Source: Pyrenochaeta sp. MPI-SDFR-AT-0127
Lineage: Eukaryota > Ascomycota > Dothideomycetes > Pleosporales > Cucurbitariaceae
DNA length: 64,000 bases
Direction: 5' to 3'
Assembly: GCA_020747015.1 (NCBI GenBank)
Contig: JAGTJM010000052.1
Span: 62,001-126,000, forward strand
Made by a program: the position numbers and the translations under genes. Below, in pieces: positions 22,438 through 31,371 of the stretch. How positions within the stretch are numbered: position 1 is the first letter of the stretch; each line of letters opens with the position of its first letter. Under the pieces are notes generated by a model. It saw only the letters and a program-made list of their open reading frames with translations, ran no database searches and was not told where the DNA came from.

Positions 22438-23723
22438 TTACGCCTGCGCTCCTTTGATATGGGCTTCGCCCTTGGCGATGTTTCCCTTCAGCTCATCCAC
22501 TGCGGTCCGTAGTAAATCTTCCTCATAGGCCGACAGTTTGCCGATCGGGTATGCTTTGACAGCGCCTTCTACGTTGAACTCGATCGGTACGGCGAAATAG
22601 TCCACTTTAAGATCTTTTGCAGTCTCCTCGCCCCCAGGCACACCGGGAAGGTAAACATATGCAGGTTCCACAATTCCAGTCTCGCCTTTCGACGCCTTTA
22701 TAATGGCTTGTGCGAATCTGCATACCAATTAGTGCTCTATTAGCGATGTCGTACGTAGTCTGCCTTTTGACGCCGCACCTACCGGAAACCAGCGTATGCC
22801 ATGCAAGTGGTGGCGGAGCCAGCACCAGCCTTCGACTTCACAATCTCATCGCCGCCAAACTGCACACCTGTTGATATAAGTCAGCGAACATCCACTGCAC
22901 GAAGGCAAATCAGCTACACTTACGGTATGTAATCGCATCCAATTGCTCTTTGGTCAACTCCACTGATGGCTGACATTGACTAAACAGTGGCAGAATGGTC
23001 GCGCCAGAGTGCCCGCCAACAACGGGAACCTTGAATTTCTGGGGATCCTCCTCGCCGAGAGCGTGGGCGACGAAGGTGGACGCGCGAACGACGTCGAGAG
23101 TCGTGACGCCGAAAACCTTGCGGGGGTTGAAGACGCCAGCCTTCTTGAGCACCTCGACTGCGATGGGTACGGTGCTATTAACAGGATTGGTGATAATGCA
23201 GACGAAGGCGGTGGGGCAGTATTTGGCAACGCCAGAGATAAGGTCGGCAATAACATTGGCATTGGTCTTGAAGAGGTCTATTTGAGAGTTAGTAGTTGAT
23301 AAACAGCGGGGTCGCCAGATGCGGAATTGGTGACTTACCGTCGCGAGTCATGCCCGGTTTGCGTGCAATGCCTGGTTCAATCAGCTTAATTGTTGGAAGT
23401 GGCGACGGTGGCGAGCGACTGACCGGCCGGTATCATGATCAGTTCAGCGCCAGTCAACGTCTTCTCGAGCCCATTATCTGCGGGCAGGTATCCGCGAACT
23501 TTGGCGGGCGTGTCAATATGGTTTAAATCTGTGGCAACACCGATCGAGTGGACGACATCATAGAGTCTCAACTCCGTCACTAATCGGCTCTGTAATACCG
23601 GCCTGTTAGCATTGGGAAGAGATTACTGTTGTTTGTGCGGGGCATGCCACGTACGGATTTGAGTAGAAGACTAAGTGGCTGACCGATCTGGCCAGAGGCA
23701 CCGAGGACTGCTACATTGACCAT
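22438..23723 (-). CDS. NAD-dependent malate dehydrogenase
   Basis: Six exons: 23723-23655, 23589-23424, 23371-23339, 23277-22924, 22867-22783 and 22717-22438; 328 residues. Interconverts L-malate and oxaloacetate. Seen: NAD site VAVLGASGQIGQPLSLLL at the very N-terminus, substrate loop PAGIARKPGMTRDD with both arginines, CIITNPVNSTVPI, GVTTLDVVRAS, catalytic His in VVGGHSGATILPL, and VQFGGDEIVKSKAGAGSAT. The usual loop reads PRKPGMTR; here Ala replaces Pro. There is no room for a mitochondrial presequence, and the C-terminus (GAQA) is not a peroxisomal signal, so cytosol is likely. The gene sits divergent to the tartrate/D-malate dehydrogenase and beside a decayed copy of itself, suggesting a cluster-bound paralogue and not the main mitochondrial enzyme (inference). 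Confidence 0.92.
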
Positions 23724-24556
23724 CTTGTATCGACACTATTGTTGTGGATAGGGGTGTATGATTTGTAAATATTAAAGATCAATGGCGCTCAATTCACGTC
23801 TGAAAGTCCTTTGCTAGCGCTTTATATGGTCATAATCTATACATTCTCACATTATGTGGAGGAGCTCCAATCGACTATACAAAAATAACTCATTCGTAGT
23901 GCGGCCTTTAGAATAACCGGATTGACCCTTAGCTCAACGATTTACTTTGAAGGCGGGGAAGGTATACCAGCTTTGCTAGGTTCAAATCGGGACGCGCGGT
24001 TAAACTTGAGCCGCAGTGGTACGCCATACGCCACAGGGATGGGCTCTGCGGTTGAATTGTTATCCGCATGACCTGCAACTCGTTACCACGGCCAAATGTC
24101 GCCACTCTTTTGGATGTTGTACGGTACAGGGTTGGCAATGCGGACTGAACAATGATCCGTTGGTACTTCGGATAATGCCATCCCACAGTATGCGACAGAA
24201 CCAGTAGAAAACTGCTAGTATTTACCGAGCGGGTGTCCCTTGTTACATTTGACTTGGACGGTAACTTGAAATAGGTTGGGGTTTTGAGTTTACATGACAA
24301 TCAAGTCAAAAAATACAGAGAACGAGGTCTTGTGCTGGCTGGTTCGATCACAGTCAGGTAGGTACGCATTTCGCACGCAAGTAGCGCGGCACAGGCTGGG
24401 CCGAAGAGTTTGACACAAAGGTCGGCTTCATGCTTGCCCAGAATCTGTGCGGTTAAACCTGTTCCGGGCATCGCTCACGCCGACCATGGATATATATGCA
24501 GGCGTGACCGGGTCGTGAGCTTGCTTTGTGCAATAGTTATCTTGAATTACCCCATC
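23724..24556. promoter_or_regulatory. Divergent promoter of malate dehydrogenase and tartrate/D-malate dehydrogenase
   Basis: An 833-bp spacer between two divergent dehydrogenase starts, as expected for co-regulated partners. A TATATA sequence occurs near 24489 before the plus-strand ATG. CGG-type triplets are present (near 24020, 24051, 24216) but no spaced palindrome was verified. Confidence 0.4.
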
Positions 24557-25657
24557 ATGGCCTCACGCAAACTCAAGATCGCCGTAATTCCCGGCGATGG
24601 CATAGGACCTGAAGTCATGCCACTCGGCGTACGCTGTCTAAAGGCTGCCGCGTCGGTTTACGGTTTTTCTCTCGAATTCACAGACTTCGATTTCTCCAGC
24701 TGCGAATACTATGCAAAACATGGGGACATGCTTCCAAAAGATTGGAAAGCGATTCTCTCCGATTTCGACGCTATTTATTTCGGCGCTGTTGGTATGCCCG
24801 ACCAGGTTCCGGATCACGTCAGTCTCTGGGGAAGCCTTCTCAAATTCCGCCGCGAATTCGACCAATATATCAGCCTCCGTCCATGTCGTTTGATGCCTGG
24901 AGTGCAAAGCCCACTGGCCAACAAATCTCCAGGCGACATTGACTTCTGGGTTGTACGCGAGAACACCGAAGGCGAATACAGTTCCATCGGTGGCAAGATT
25001 TTCGAAGACACGGATCGCGAGGTTGTTGTGCAGGAAACCATAATGACGCGTGTCGGCGTAGATCGAGTGCTAAAGTACGCTCTTGAGCTGGCCAAGAGTC
25101 GGCCGAAGAAGCATTTGACGAGCGCGACCAAGAGCAACGGGATTAGCATCACGATGCCGTACTGGGACGAGAGGCTACAGAAGCTGCACAAGGAGGGCGA
25201 CTACACAGATGTGAAGGTCGATAAGTTCCACATTGACATATTGTCGGCCTGGCTCGTCCTCCGGCCTGAGCAATTCGACGTTATCGTCGGAAGTAACCTG
25301 TTTGGAGACATTTTGAGCGATCTTGGCCCTGCATGCACTGGAACAATCGGTATCGCACCTTCAGGCAACATCAACCCGGAGGGCAAATTCCCCAGTCTCT
25401 TCGAGCCCGTGCACGGTAGCGCTCCTGATATCGCTGGCAAAGGAATAGCGAACCCAATTGGTATGATCTGGGCCGGTCAAATGATGCTTGAGCATTTTGG
25501 GTTCAGCGACGCCGCGGCGGGAATGTTGAAAGCAATTGAAACTATTCTGGCAAAGAAAGAGCCACACGTAATGACGCCAGACATGGGTGGACAATCCGGA
25601 ACTACAGAGTCGCTTGGATCAGCAATAGAAAAGGAAATCTTAAGCGTATCGAGATAA
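24557..25657 (+). CDS. Tartrate dehydrogenase/decarboxylase (D-malate dehydrogenase, decarboxylating)
   Basis: Single exon, 366 residues, the usual length of the family; MASRKLKIAVIPGDGIGPEV matches the conserved N-terminus, so ATG 24557 is chosen over the longer open frame. Member of the isocitrate/isopropylmalate dehydrogenase superfamily, beta-decarboxylating. Seen: LLKFRREFDQYISLRPCRLMPG (substrate arginines), DFWVVRENTEGEYSSIGGK, SATKSNGISITMPYWD with the catalytic Lys region, FDVIVGSNLFGDILSDLGPACTG (metal-binding Asp residues), and LFEPVHGSAPDIAGKGIANPIG (NAD-binding loop). Family enzymes convert tartrate to oxaloglycolate or D-glycerate and D-malate to pyruvate with NAD, Mn2+ and K+. 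The ending of the loop and the RENTEGEY segment favour the tartrate/D-malate branch over Leu2. Cytosolic. Confidence 0.88.
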   Translation: MASRKLKIAVIPGDGIGPEVMPLGVRCLKAAASVYGFSLEFTDFDFSSCEYYAKHGDMLPKDWKAILSDFDAIYFGAVGMPDQVPDHVSLWGSLLKFRREFDQYISLRPCRLMPGVQSPLANKSPGDIDFWVVRENTEGEYSSIGGKIFEDTDREVVVQETIMTRVGVDRVLKYALELAKSRPKKHLTSATKSNGISITMPYWDERLQKLHKEGDYTDVKVDKFHIDILSAWLVLRPEQFDVIVGSNLFGDILSDLGPACTGTIGIAPSGNINPEGKFPSLFEPVHGSAPDIAGKGIANPIGMIWAGQMMLEHFGFSDAAAGMLKAIETILAKKEPHVMTPDMGGQSGTTESLGSAIEKEILSVSR

Positions 25658-26978
25658 TCTATTCCCAAGTCTGGATGGCGACATGAACTGTGTCAGCGCG
25701 CAAACACGCGAGAGACTGTGTAGAAAGGAGCAGTAGAAAGGCCAAATAAGTTTCGCATTAGGATACAATCGTCTCATCGGTATTCATACGTCATTTGATT
25801 TGTGGGCGCAAAAGGAGAACACGGGAAGCATTGAGATGACATGGGCGCTTAGCACTAGCAAAGTTAAGCACATTGAGTTCAGTCGCAAGAGAAGCGACAA
25901 AGGCATAACCCCAATATAGAAGAGTCTAAAATATTCAAGACAGCCTCCAATAGCTAAATTTCATGTGCAGTATTATCATAACGTTTCGAACACCAAAATG
26001 ATCGCAAATCAAGTGAGAATATTAAAATTTATGAGTTTCGGACCAGAAAAGTCAAAAAGACGAATGGGCAAAAGTTGGGGTTTATCTCTAAAGTGATGGA
26101 GAGATACTGCAGTCTAAATACTTGCTCACATGATTCCCATAAACCTCCATGATGTAAGGTCTGCTAGTGTAATTGCCTTGAACTAGCCTTTGACAGATTG
26201 TCATACCTGCAGGAAGGAAGAGGGATCATATGTCGATAGTGTCAAATATTTTCCGCTCGGTGTACCGCACTTCTGACATTAAGTTTGCTATGGTCAAGGC
26301 CCAAACCGATATAGAAATCACCTGAGGAATTGTTTCCTTTCTTGGTGTGATGGAATCTAAGATATTCAATGCAGTGTCGTATATACGTTCCATCATGATA
26401 ACATACCCTGTTAGTTTTATAACTTGAGTAATTTCATAGTCATACTTTTATAAGATTGTGCTTTGTTCAGATTCCCTAGAAACATAACGTAACCATGCGA
26501 TCACCCCGATCTAACCTTTTTAATGCTATATTACTCACTCAAAGTAAGAGGTTTTGAGACAGAAGATATCGACAATTGTGGTCCTGGTGGTATGGTTTCC
26601 AATCGTTAAGAACGTTACATCATAGACCGAAGTTTAGGGAATGTGCATATAAAGGACACTACAGAAATTCCTAGCTGCGGCAAACGATGAGTGCAGAGAA
26701 ATAGCAACACCTTTCGATCCCCTCAATTGAACCATCCACCATGCTCAATCAAGAAGGTTGTAAAAAAATGTAAAAGGGGATCTTGATATTCGAAATAATA
26801 AAACTCTTTTACGAGGCAGGAGTGTGAGTAGGTCCCAGATCACTTTTCGCTGCCAACCGGCACCGCTAAGCAGCCTCAATCCCAATGTGCCATTGATCCA
26901 CCGACATCTGCAAATATGCTTTATTAGGTCAATAAGTAGCCCTGAAAACGCCCTTCTTCCCATATCCACGACGCCTCA
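25658..26978. other. AT-rich intergenic region
   Basis: About 1.3 kb separating the dehydrogenase block from the coiled-coil gene. Only short frames with frequent stops; no transposon domain, inverted repeat or tRNA recognised. Confidence 0.5.
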
Positions 26979-29942
26979 CTACTCTTCCGCGCGCTCGATC
27001 GCCATGATCTGCTTGTACCTCCTTTTCTGCTCGTCGTCAAATTTCTCAAACTCAAATCTCGAGCATGTATTCCATTCGCCGTCTTTATAGTCGAGCGAAT
27101 CATCCTCCTCATTATCCGACGGCTCGAATGTGGAGGGGTGGCACTCTTGCATGGCCTGCCCATTATCGCTCGGAGTATGCTCGTGTGCGTATGTGGGCAG
27201 AACAGATTCCTCGTCCTCTTGGTCTATATCACCGAGCCCTATAGATATGTTAGCCAAGTTCCATGTATGGTTTTCTATGGCCTGCATACCTTCGATGCCG
27301 ATACCGTACTGCGCTAGAAAGGCCTCTTCTTGGGTATCGTCATGTGCATTGTGTGCCGCGATCTGCTTATCTTCCTCCGCTTGCGCGCCCAATCGAGCAA
27401 CTTTCATCTTCGCAAAAGCTGGAAGTGAATCATAGTCCTCTCTTGTCATCATCTGGCTGACAGCGTTGGTATACGTCAGCTCCGAATCATCACTATTTCC
27501 CAGTATGCTATTCTCTTCGTCACTCTCTGGAGAAGCGGAGTCGCTAGGCGTCGGAGATGTGTTCTCGGTACGACTGGAAAGTGGACTGCTGGAGCCATTT
27601 GTGGCTTCGTCTGAGTCTATGCTGCCGTCGCCCGAGCTGGAGAAGTCTCCATCATCTTGATCTTCCGGAGCAGAGCTTGTTCCATCATTGTCAAGGACAT
27701 AGTCCATGTCAAAAATCTGGCGTTGCCGATTCTCCAGCGCCTCATCAAGCACCGCAAGCTCTTTCTTGAACGCCTCCAGTCGTTTGTTAGAAGCTGTGCG
27801 AGTGCCTTCATCCATAATGATCTCGCCAGCGTCAGTGAGCAGTGGCACGGTAGGCTGAATCCACGCGGCTTGTCCGTGGTGTATCTGCCAAAGGTCCGGC
27901 CAAAGCTTTCGTAACGCCAGCTCGCTGGCAGGGTGCAAGCCCCTGAGAAATTTTGGATCGACATACTCGGGTGGAAGCAACCTTCGGTCAAGACCTTCCC
28001 TACCATATAAGAGCGCGTAGTGAAGCAATCGGCGTTCATGTACGAGGGTGCTGGACGGTCGAGAAACGAAGTAGTGCGTTTCTCCGCATTTCGCTTTGTA
28101 CTTGGCGAGCTCATTGTGAAGTTCATCGTTCTGTTGAACTGCAAGATCCCAATACATGGCTTCGAGCTGGCCATAGTAATTCTTCAGATTTCCACACATT
28201 CGCTCTAATCTAGCCACCTCGCATTCAAGATAATTCTTGGTCTGTTCGAATTTTTCCTTTCCGAGCCGGTTCTCTATGGAAAGTTGATAGTTTTGAACCT
28301 GAAGCGGGTGGATCTGTGTGGCGAGATATCTTTGCAGGTTGATAAGATTAGGTACCGTAGGATTTAGAGAGGCATATATAATTCTGTCGCGCTGTTGTAC
28401 TTGGTTAGCGAAGATGTTTTTCTCGACCTCGATAGAGGAAGTCAAGTTGTTGAGTCTTTCCACCTCCGCTTGACGAAATTGTTCTTCTACCCTATGCTTG
28501 AAGAGTTCGTCTTCACACTTGGTGAATTTGGCTTCAAGCTCTTGGTGCTTGTCATCCTTGTTCTGGAGGCTTCGACGTAGCTTCTCGATCTCCACAAAGT
28601 ACTCGCTTATAGCATCGGCCATCATGGTCTTCACAGTGGCTTCAGGAATAGATCGCGCTTCGCCGTGCACCTCATCACTACCAACTTGAGCAGTGATGAT
28701 CTTTTGCAGTTTCTTGATAAAACTGTCTCGACGTTCAAGCTGTGATTTCAGCTGGACAGCTTCGTCCACGGCCCGATCACGCTCTGCTCGCAGAGATTTG
28801 GTCTCTTGGAGATATGAAGTGAGCTTCATTGACTCCTGTTGTTTAGTGTCGAGAAGGTTTTGAATGTCCGTCTTCATGTCTTTGTTTATTTGATCACGTT
28901 TGATCTTGTCGCAACGCAGGCCCTTGTTGATAAGAAGTATTTTCCGGACAACACTTTGGACGTTAATATTCGCCATAACTGCTTCAATAACTTCACTGAG
29001 AGTAGAAATTTCTCGGTTTTTGCTTTCCAATGTCATACGCCAATTCTCATGGTTGTTCCGCGTTTCGGCTTGCGCGAAGTTGACTTCTCGAGTGAATGTT
29101 TCTTGGCGGTCCTCCCAGGACTTGTCCTTTTTCTCCAAGATATCGGATAGTGTACGGTTGACATTCTTTTGTTGTGTGAACTCCTTTTTAAACCCAGCCA
29201 GTTGCTCTTGTTGCTTCTTGGCATCTGCTTCGTGGCACTTACCTCTCTCCTCAGCTTCGATTGCTTTGTCCTTGAGCATTGCAGTGTTCTGGTCTTTGCT
29301 GAGAATCGTTGCGTTTAGTTCTTCGAGCGCCGACTGAAGCCTCAAATTCTCCTTTTGAAGCTGGTCGGCTGTATCTTCCAAGCCTTGACAAGTCTCCGAA
29401 AGGTTGGAGGCTTTACATGCCCATGCCTCAACTATCCTTTTGTCGGCCCCACGCTTTCCACGAAGGCTCAGGAGAGCTTGTCGATTGGTCTTCTCAATAG
29501 CCTGAAGCTCTTCAAAGGCAGATTGCTGCTCTTTGATAGTGGCTTCATGAGTAGCCAGCAATACACGGAGCTCTGCGTTCTCTTCATTAGCTGCAACCAA
29601 ATGATGCTCTGCGGCCTTGTATGCTGTGACCACCTCATGATGTTGTTCGTAGTCGAAATTGCCTTCAAGACTCAAAGCATACCGTGCGCAAGTGTCACGC
29701 TGCATAGTGACCGTGCGCAGCTTCGCTTTGAGGCATTGAGTCTCGCGTTTCGAGTCAATACAGGCATTTCGTTGAGCCTGCAACTGTGAGCAAGGAATAC
29801 CTAATCCCGAAGAATTGCTGATGGTACTTACGCTGCGGAACCCGGATGCGAGTTGGAATATTTTCGAAGCAATTGGGATAGGAGAAGTGGAATTGGTATT
29901 CATGTCCCCATGCGGGTGAAGGTGATGCTGGGAAGTCAGCAT
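26979..29942 (-). CDS. Large coiled-coil protein with acidic Ser-rich tail, function unknown
   Basis: Exons 29942-29832, 29783-27290 and 27238-26979, about 954 residues. The two introns (29831-29784, 48 bp, GTAAGT...CACAG; 27289-27239, 51 bp, GTATGC...GCTAAC...TATAG) are multiples of three without stops, so the frame reads through them. ATG 29942 is the first in frame; 29903 is possible. Residues about 60-620 are almost unbroken heptad coiled coil (QLQKENLRLQSALEELNAT, LKSQLERRDSFIKKLQK). Next comes a more globular piece (RPSSTLVHERRLLHYALLYG, LWPDLWQIHHGQAAWIQP). The last 220 residues are rich in Asp, Glu and Ser. No motor, kinase or membrane part is seen. A structural or scaffold role would fit; no specific family is recognised. 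Confidence 0.72.
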   Translation of the reverse strand: MLTSQHHLHPHGDMNTNSTSPIPIASKIFQLASGFRSVSTISNSSGLGIPCSQLQAQRNACIDSKRETQCLKAKLRTVTMQRDTCARYALSLEGNFDYEQHHEVVTAYKAAEHHLVAANEENAELRVLLATHEATIKEQQSAFEELQAIEKTNRQALLSLRGKRGADKRIVEAWACKASNLSETCQGLEDTADQLQKENLRLQSALEELNATILSKDQNTAMLKDKAIEAEERGKCHEADAKKQQEQLAGFKKEFTQQKNVNRTLSDILEKKDKSWEDRQETFTREVNFAQAETRNNHENWRMTLESKNREISTLSEVIEAVMANINVQSVVRKILLINKGLRCDKIKRDQINKDMKTDIQNLLDTKQQESMKLTSYLQETKSLRAERDRAVDEAVQLKSQLERRDSFIKKLQKIITAQVGSDEVHGEARSIPEATVKTMMADAISEYFVEIEKLRRSLQNKDDKHQELEAKFTKCEDELFKHRVEEQFRQAEVERLNNLTSSIEVEKNIFANQVQQRDRIIYASLNPTVPNLINLQRYLATQIHPLQVQNYQLSIENRLGKEKFEQTKNYLECEVARLERMCGNLKNYYGQLEAMYWDLAVQQNDELHNELAKYKAKCGETHYFVSRPSSTLVHERRLLHYALLYGREGLDRRLLPPEYVDPKFLRGLHPASELALRKLWPDLWQIHHGQAAWIQPTVPLLTDAGEIIMDEGTRTASNKRLEAFKKELAVLDEALENRQRQIFDMDYVLDNDGTSSAPEDQDDGDFSSSGDGSIDSDEATNGSSSPLSSRTENTSPTPSDSASPESDEENSILGNSDDSELTYTNAVSQMMTREDYDSLPAFAKMKVARLGAQAEEDKQIAAHNAHDDTQEEAFLAQYGIGIEGMQAIENHTWNLANISIGLGDIDQEDEESVLPTYAHEHTPSDNGQAMQECHPSTFEPSDNEEDDSLDYKDGEWNTCSRFEFEKFDDEQKRRYKQIMAIERAEE

Positions 29943-31371
29943 GACGTGTTCCTGCACTTGTTCACTTGGATGGGCTTGATGTGAATTGTAGATTCTCAAT
30001 TCGTGCGCAGTAACGCAATATGTTGAGGTTGAAATGGATAGGAGTGGTTGAGGTGGAAGAAATAGGTGGGAGAATTTAGGACCAGACCTGTGAGCGTTTT
30101 GGCTGTGCAGGAGCGTCAGGAGGACTATGACGTTGCCAAGGTTACTTTCACTGGTGTCGTGAATGCAGAAAGGCACAGCACGCGATAAAAGTGTGAAACA
30201 ACTTGACCTGAGAACCGAAATGGTTGAGAATGTTAGTGGTGAAATACAGGATACTACAGAGGTGCTAAGACAAAGAAAATGGGAGGTGTGACTATGTGAA
30301 ATGAAGTTCTTTCAGTGTTGTGTTGATTATTCATGCACATCCTAGCATTGTGAACTGGGAGTTATTGAGCTTTTTACTATGTTACCGTCTACACAGGAGC
30401 TATGGGTCAATTCTGCTGTGCTTAGAGGGATAGTTGAGCGAAAATGCAGTTTAATCATGAGGGAGGTAGATGCTGAGGGAGGTAGATGCCTCAGCTCATA
30501 AACTAGATTACGTCTCAAGATATTATCTTCTGGTGCAAATGAGTTTTACTAGGCACAAAAAATAGATATAGTTGTTCAGCACGATAGAATTTGAAAGCAC
30601 AATGCTGAACACGCTGGATTCAGGAAATACAAGTGGCTCCCAAGGACTGCCTATGATTCATCTGAGGTCGAATGATAATGTAAGATCTGATGGCATCGGG
30701 ATGCCTGGAGAGCAAAATTCTATGTGCAAGGTCGTCCAGATAGAGATAGAAGATGGAGTCGAGATCACGGGCTTGGCCCAACCCAAATAGTACTAGCGCC
30801 TTTCCTCTTCAGGACATCTTTGGGCGTCACACCCATGGAACGCAACGAAGCAAGTGTAAATGCACAGGATGCACTACACCACGAGAATGAGAAGAGAACC
30901 ACGAGTACAAGAGGCATGCGTGCAGTATTTTCAACAAAGCAGGCATGACAAAGCCAGCCGTAATGGCATTCCAGCATCCGTGCACGCTGATTGGCCGCCC
31001 TCGCTTGCCTGTTCGCCTTCTCAACGGCATCCTTGCACCTCAGTCGGCGCGCAGCACCCGCCCCCTTCGACACCCTCAACAAACCCGCTCCGACACCGCG
31101 CCCGCAGAACTTGTCCATCGCCGAACAGCACCCCAACCCATCAAGCCATCGCCATTTCGCCCAGCATATTGATGCGACGGCCGATGCGAATCTTTTCATA
31201 CCGATATTGACAGTATTACGGCGCGTTTGTGGTCGAAAACTGGCGTTGTGAGGGTGCGGTGCGGCCACCTGGCCTGACTCCCCTCTGCGCTGTTGCCCGG
31301 TGGCAGGATTTGCCTCACCAAACACCGGTCACGTGCACTTTCGCTCTTTGTTTTGACGCTGCACCACCACC
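29943..31371. other. Divergent promoter region with a 16-bp tandem duplication
   Basis: Between the coiled-coil gene (minus) and EPL1 (plus). It contains a 16-bp direct duplication at 30459-30490. Open frames on both strands at 30.6-31.3 kb overlap one another and have no recognisable protein. Confidence 0.5.
30459..30490. repeat. Two tandem copies of a 16-bp unit
   Basis: GAGGGAGGTAGATGCT is followed at once by GAGGGAGGTAGATGCC: two copies differing at the last base. A local slippage duplication in intergenic DNA. Confidence 0.9.

Noticed and set aside
23930..24000. tRNA-like A and B boxes (TTAGCTCAACG, GGTTCAAATC)
   Set aside because: The sequence around the B box does not form a T-arm stem and no acceptor stem closes.
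30765..31325. 186-codon minus-strand frame before EPL1
   Set aside because: GC-rich promoter and leader DNA with open frames on both strands; residue make-up is Arg/Ala-rich and without a domain.
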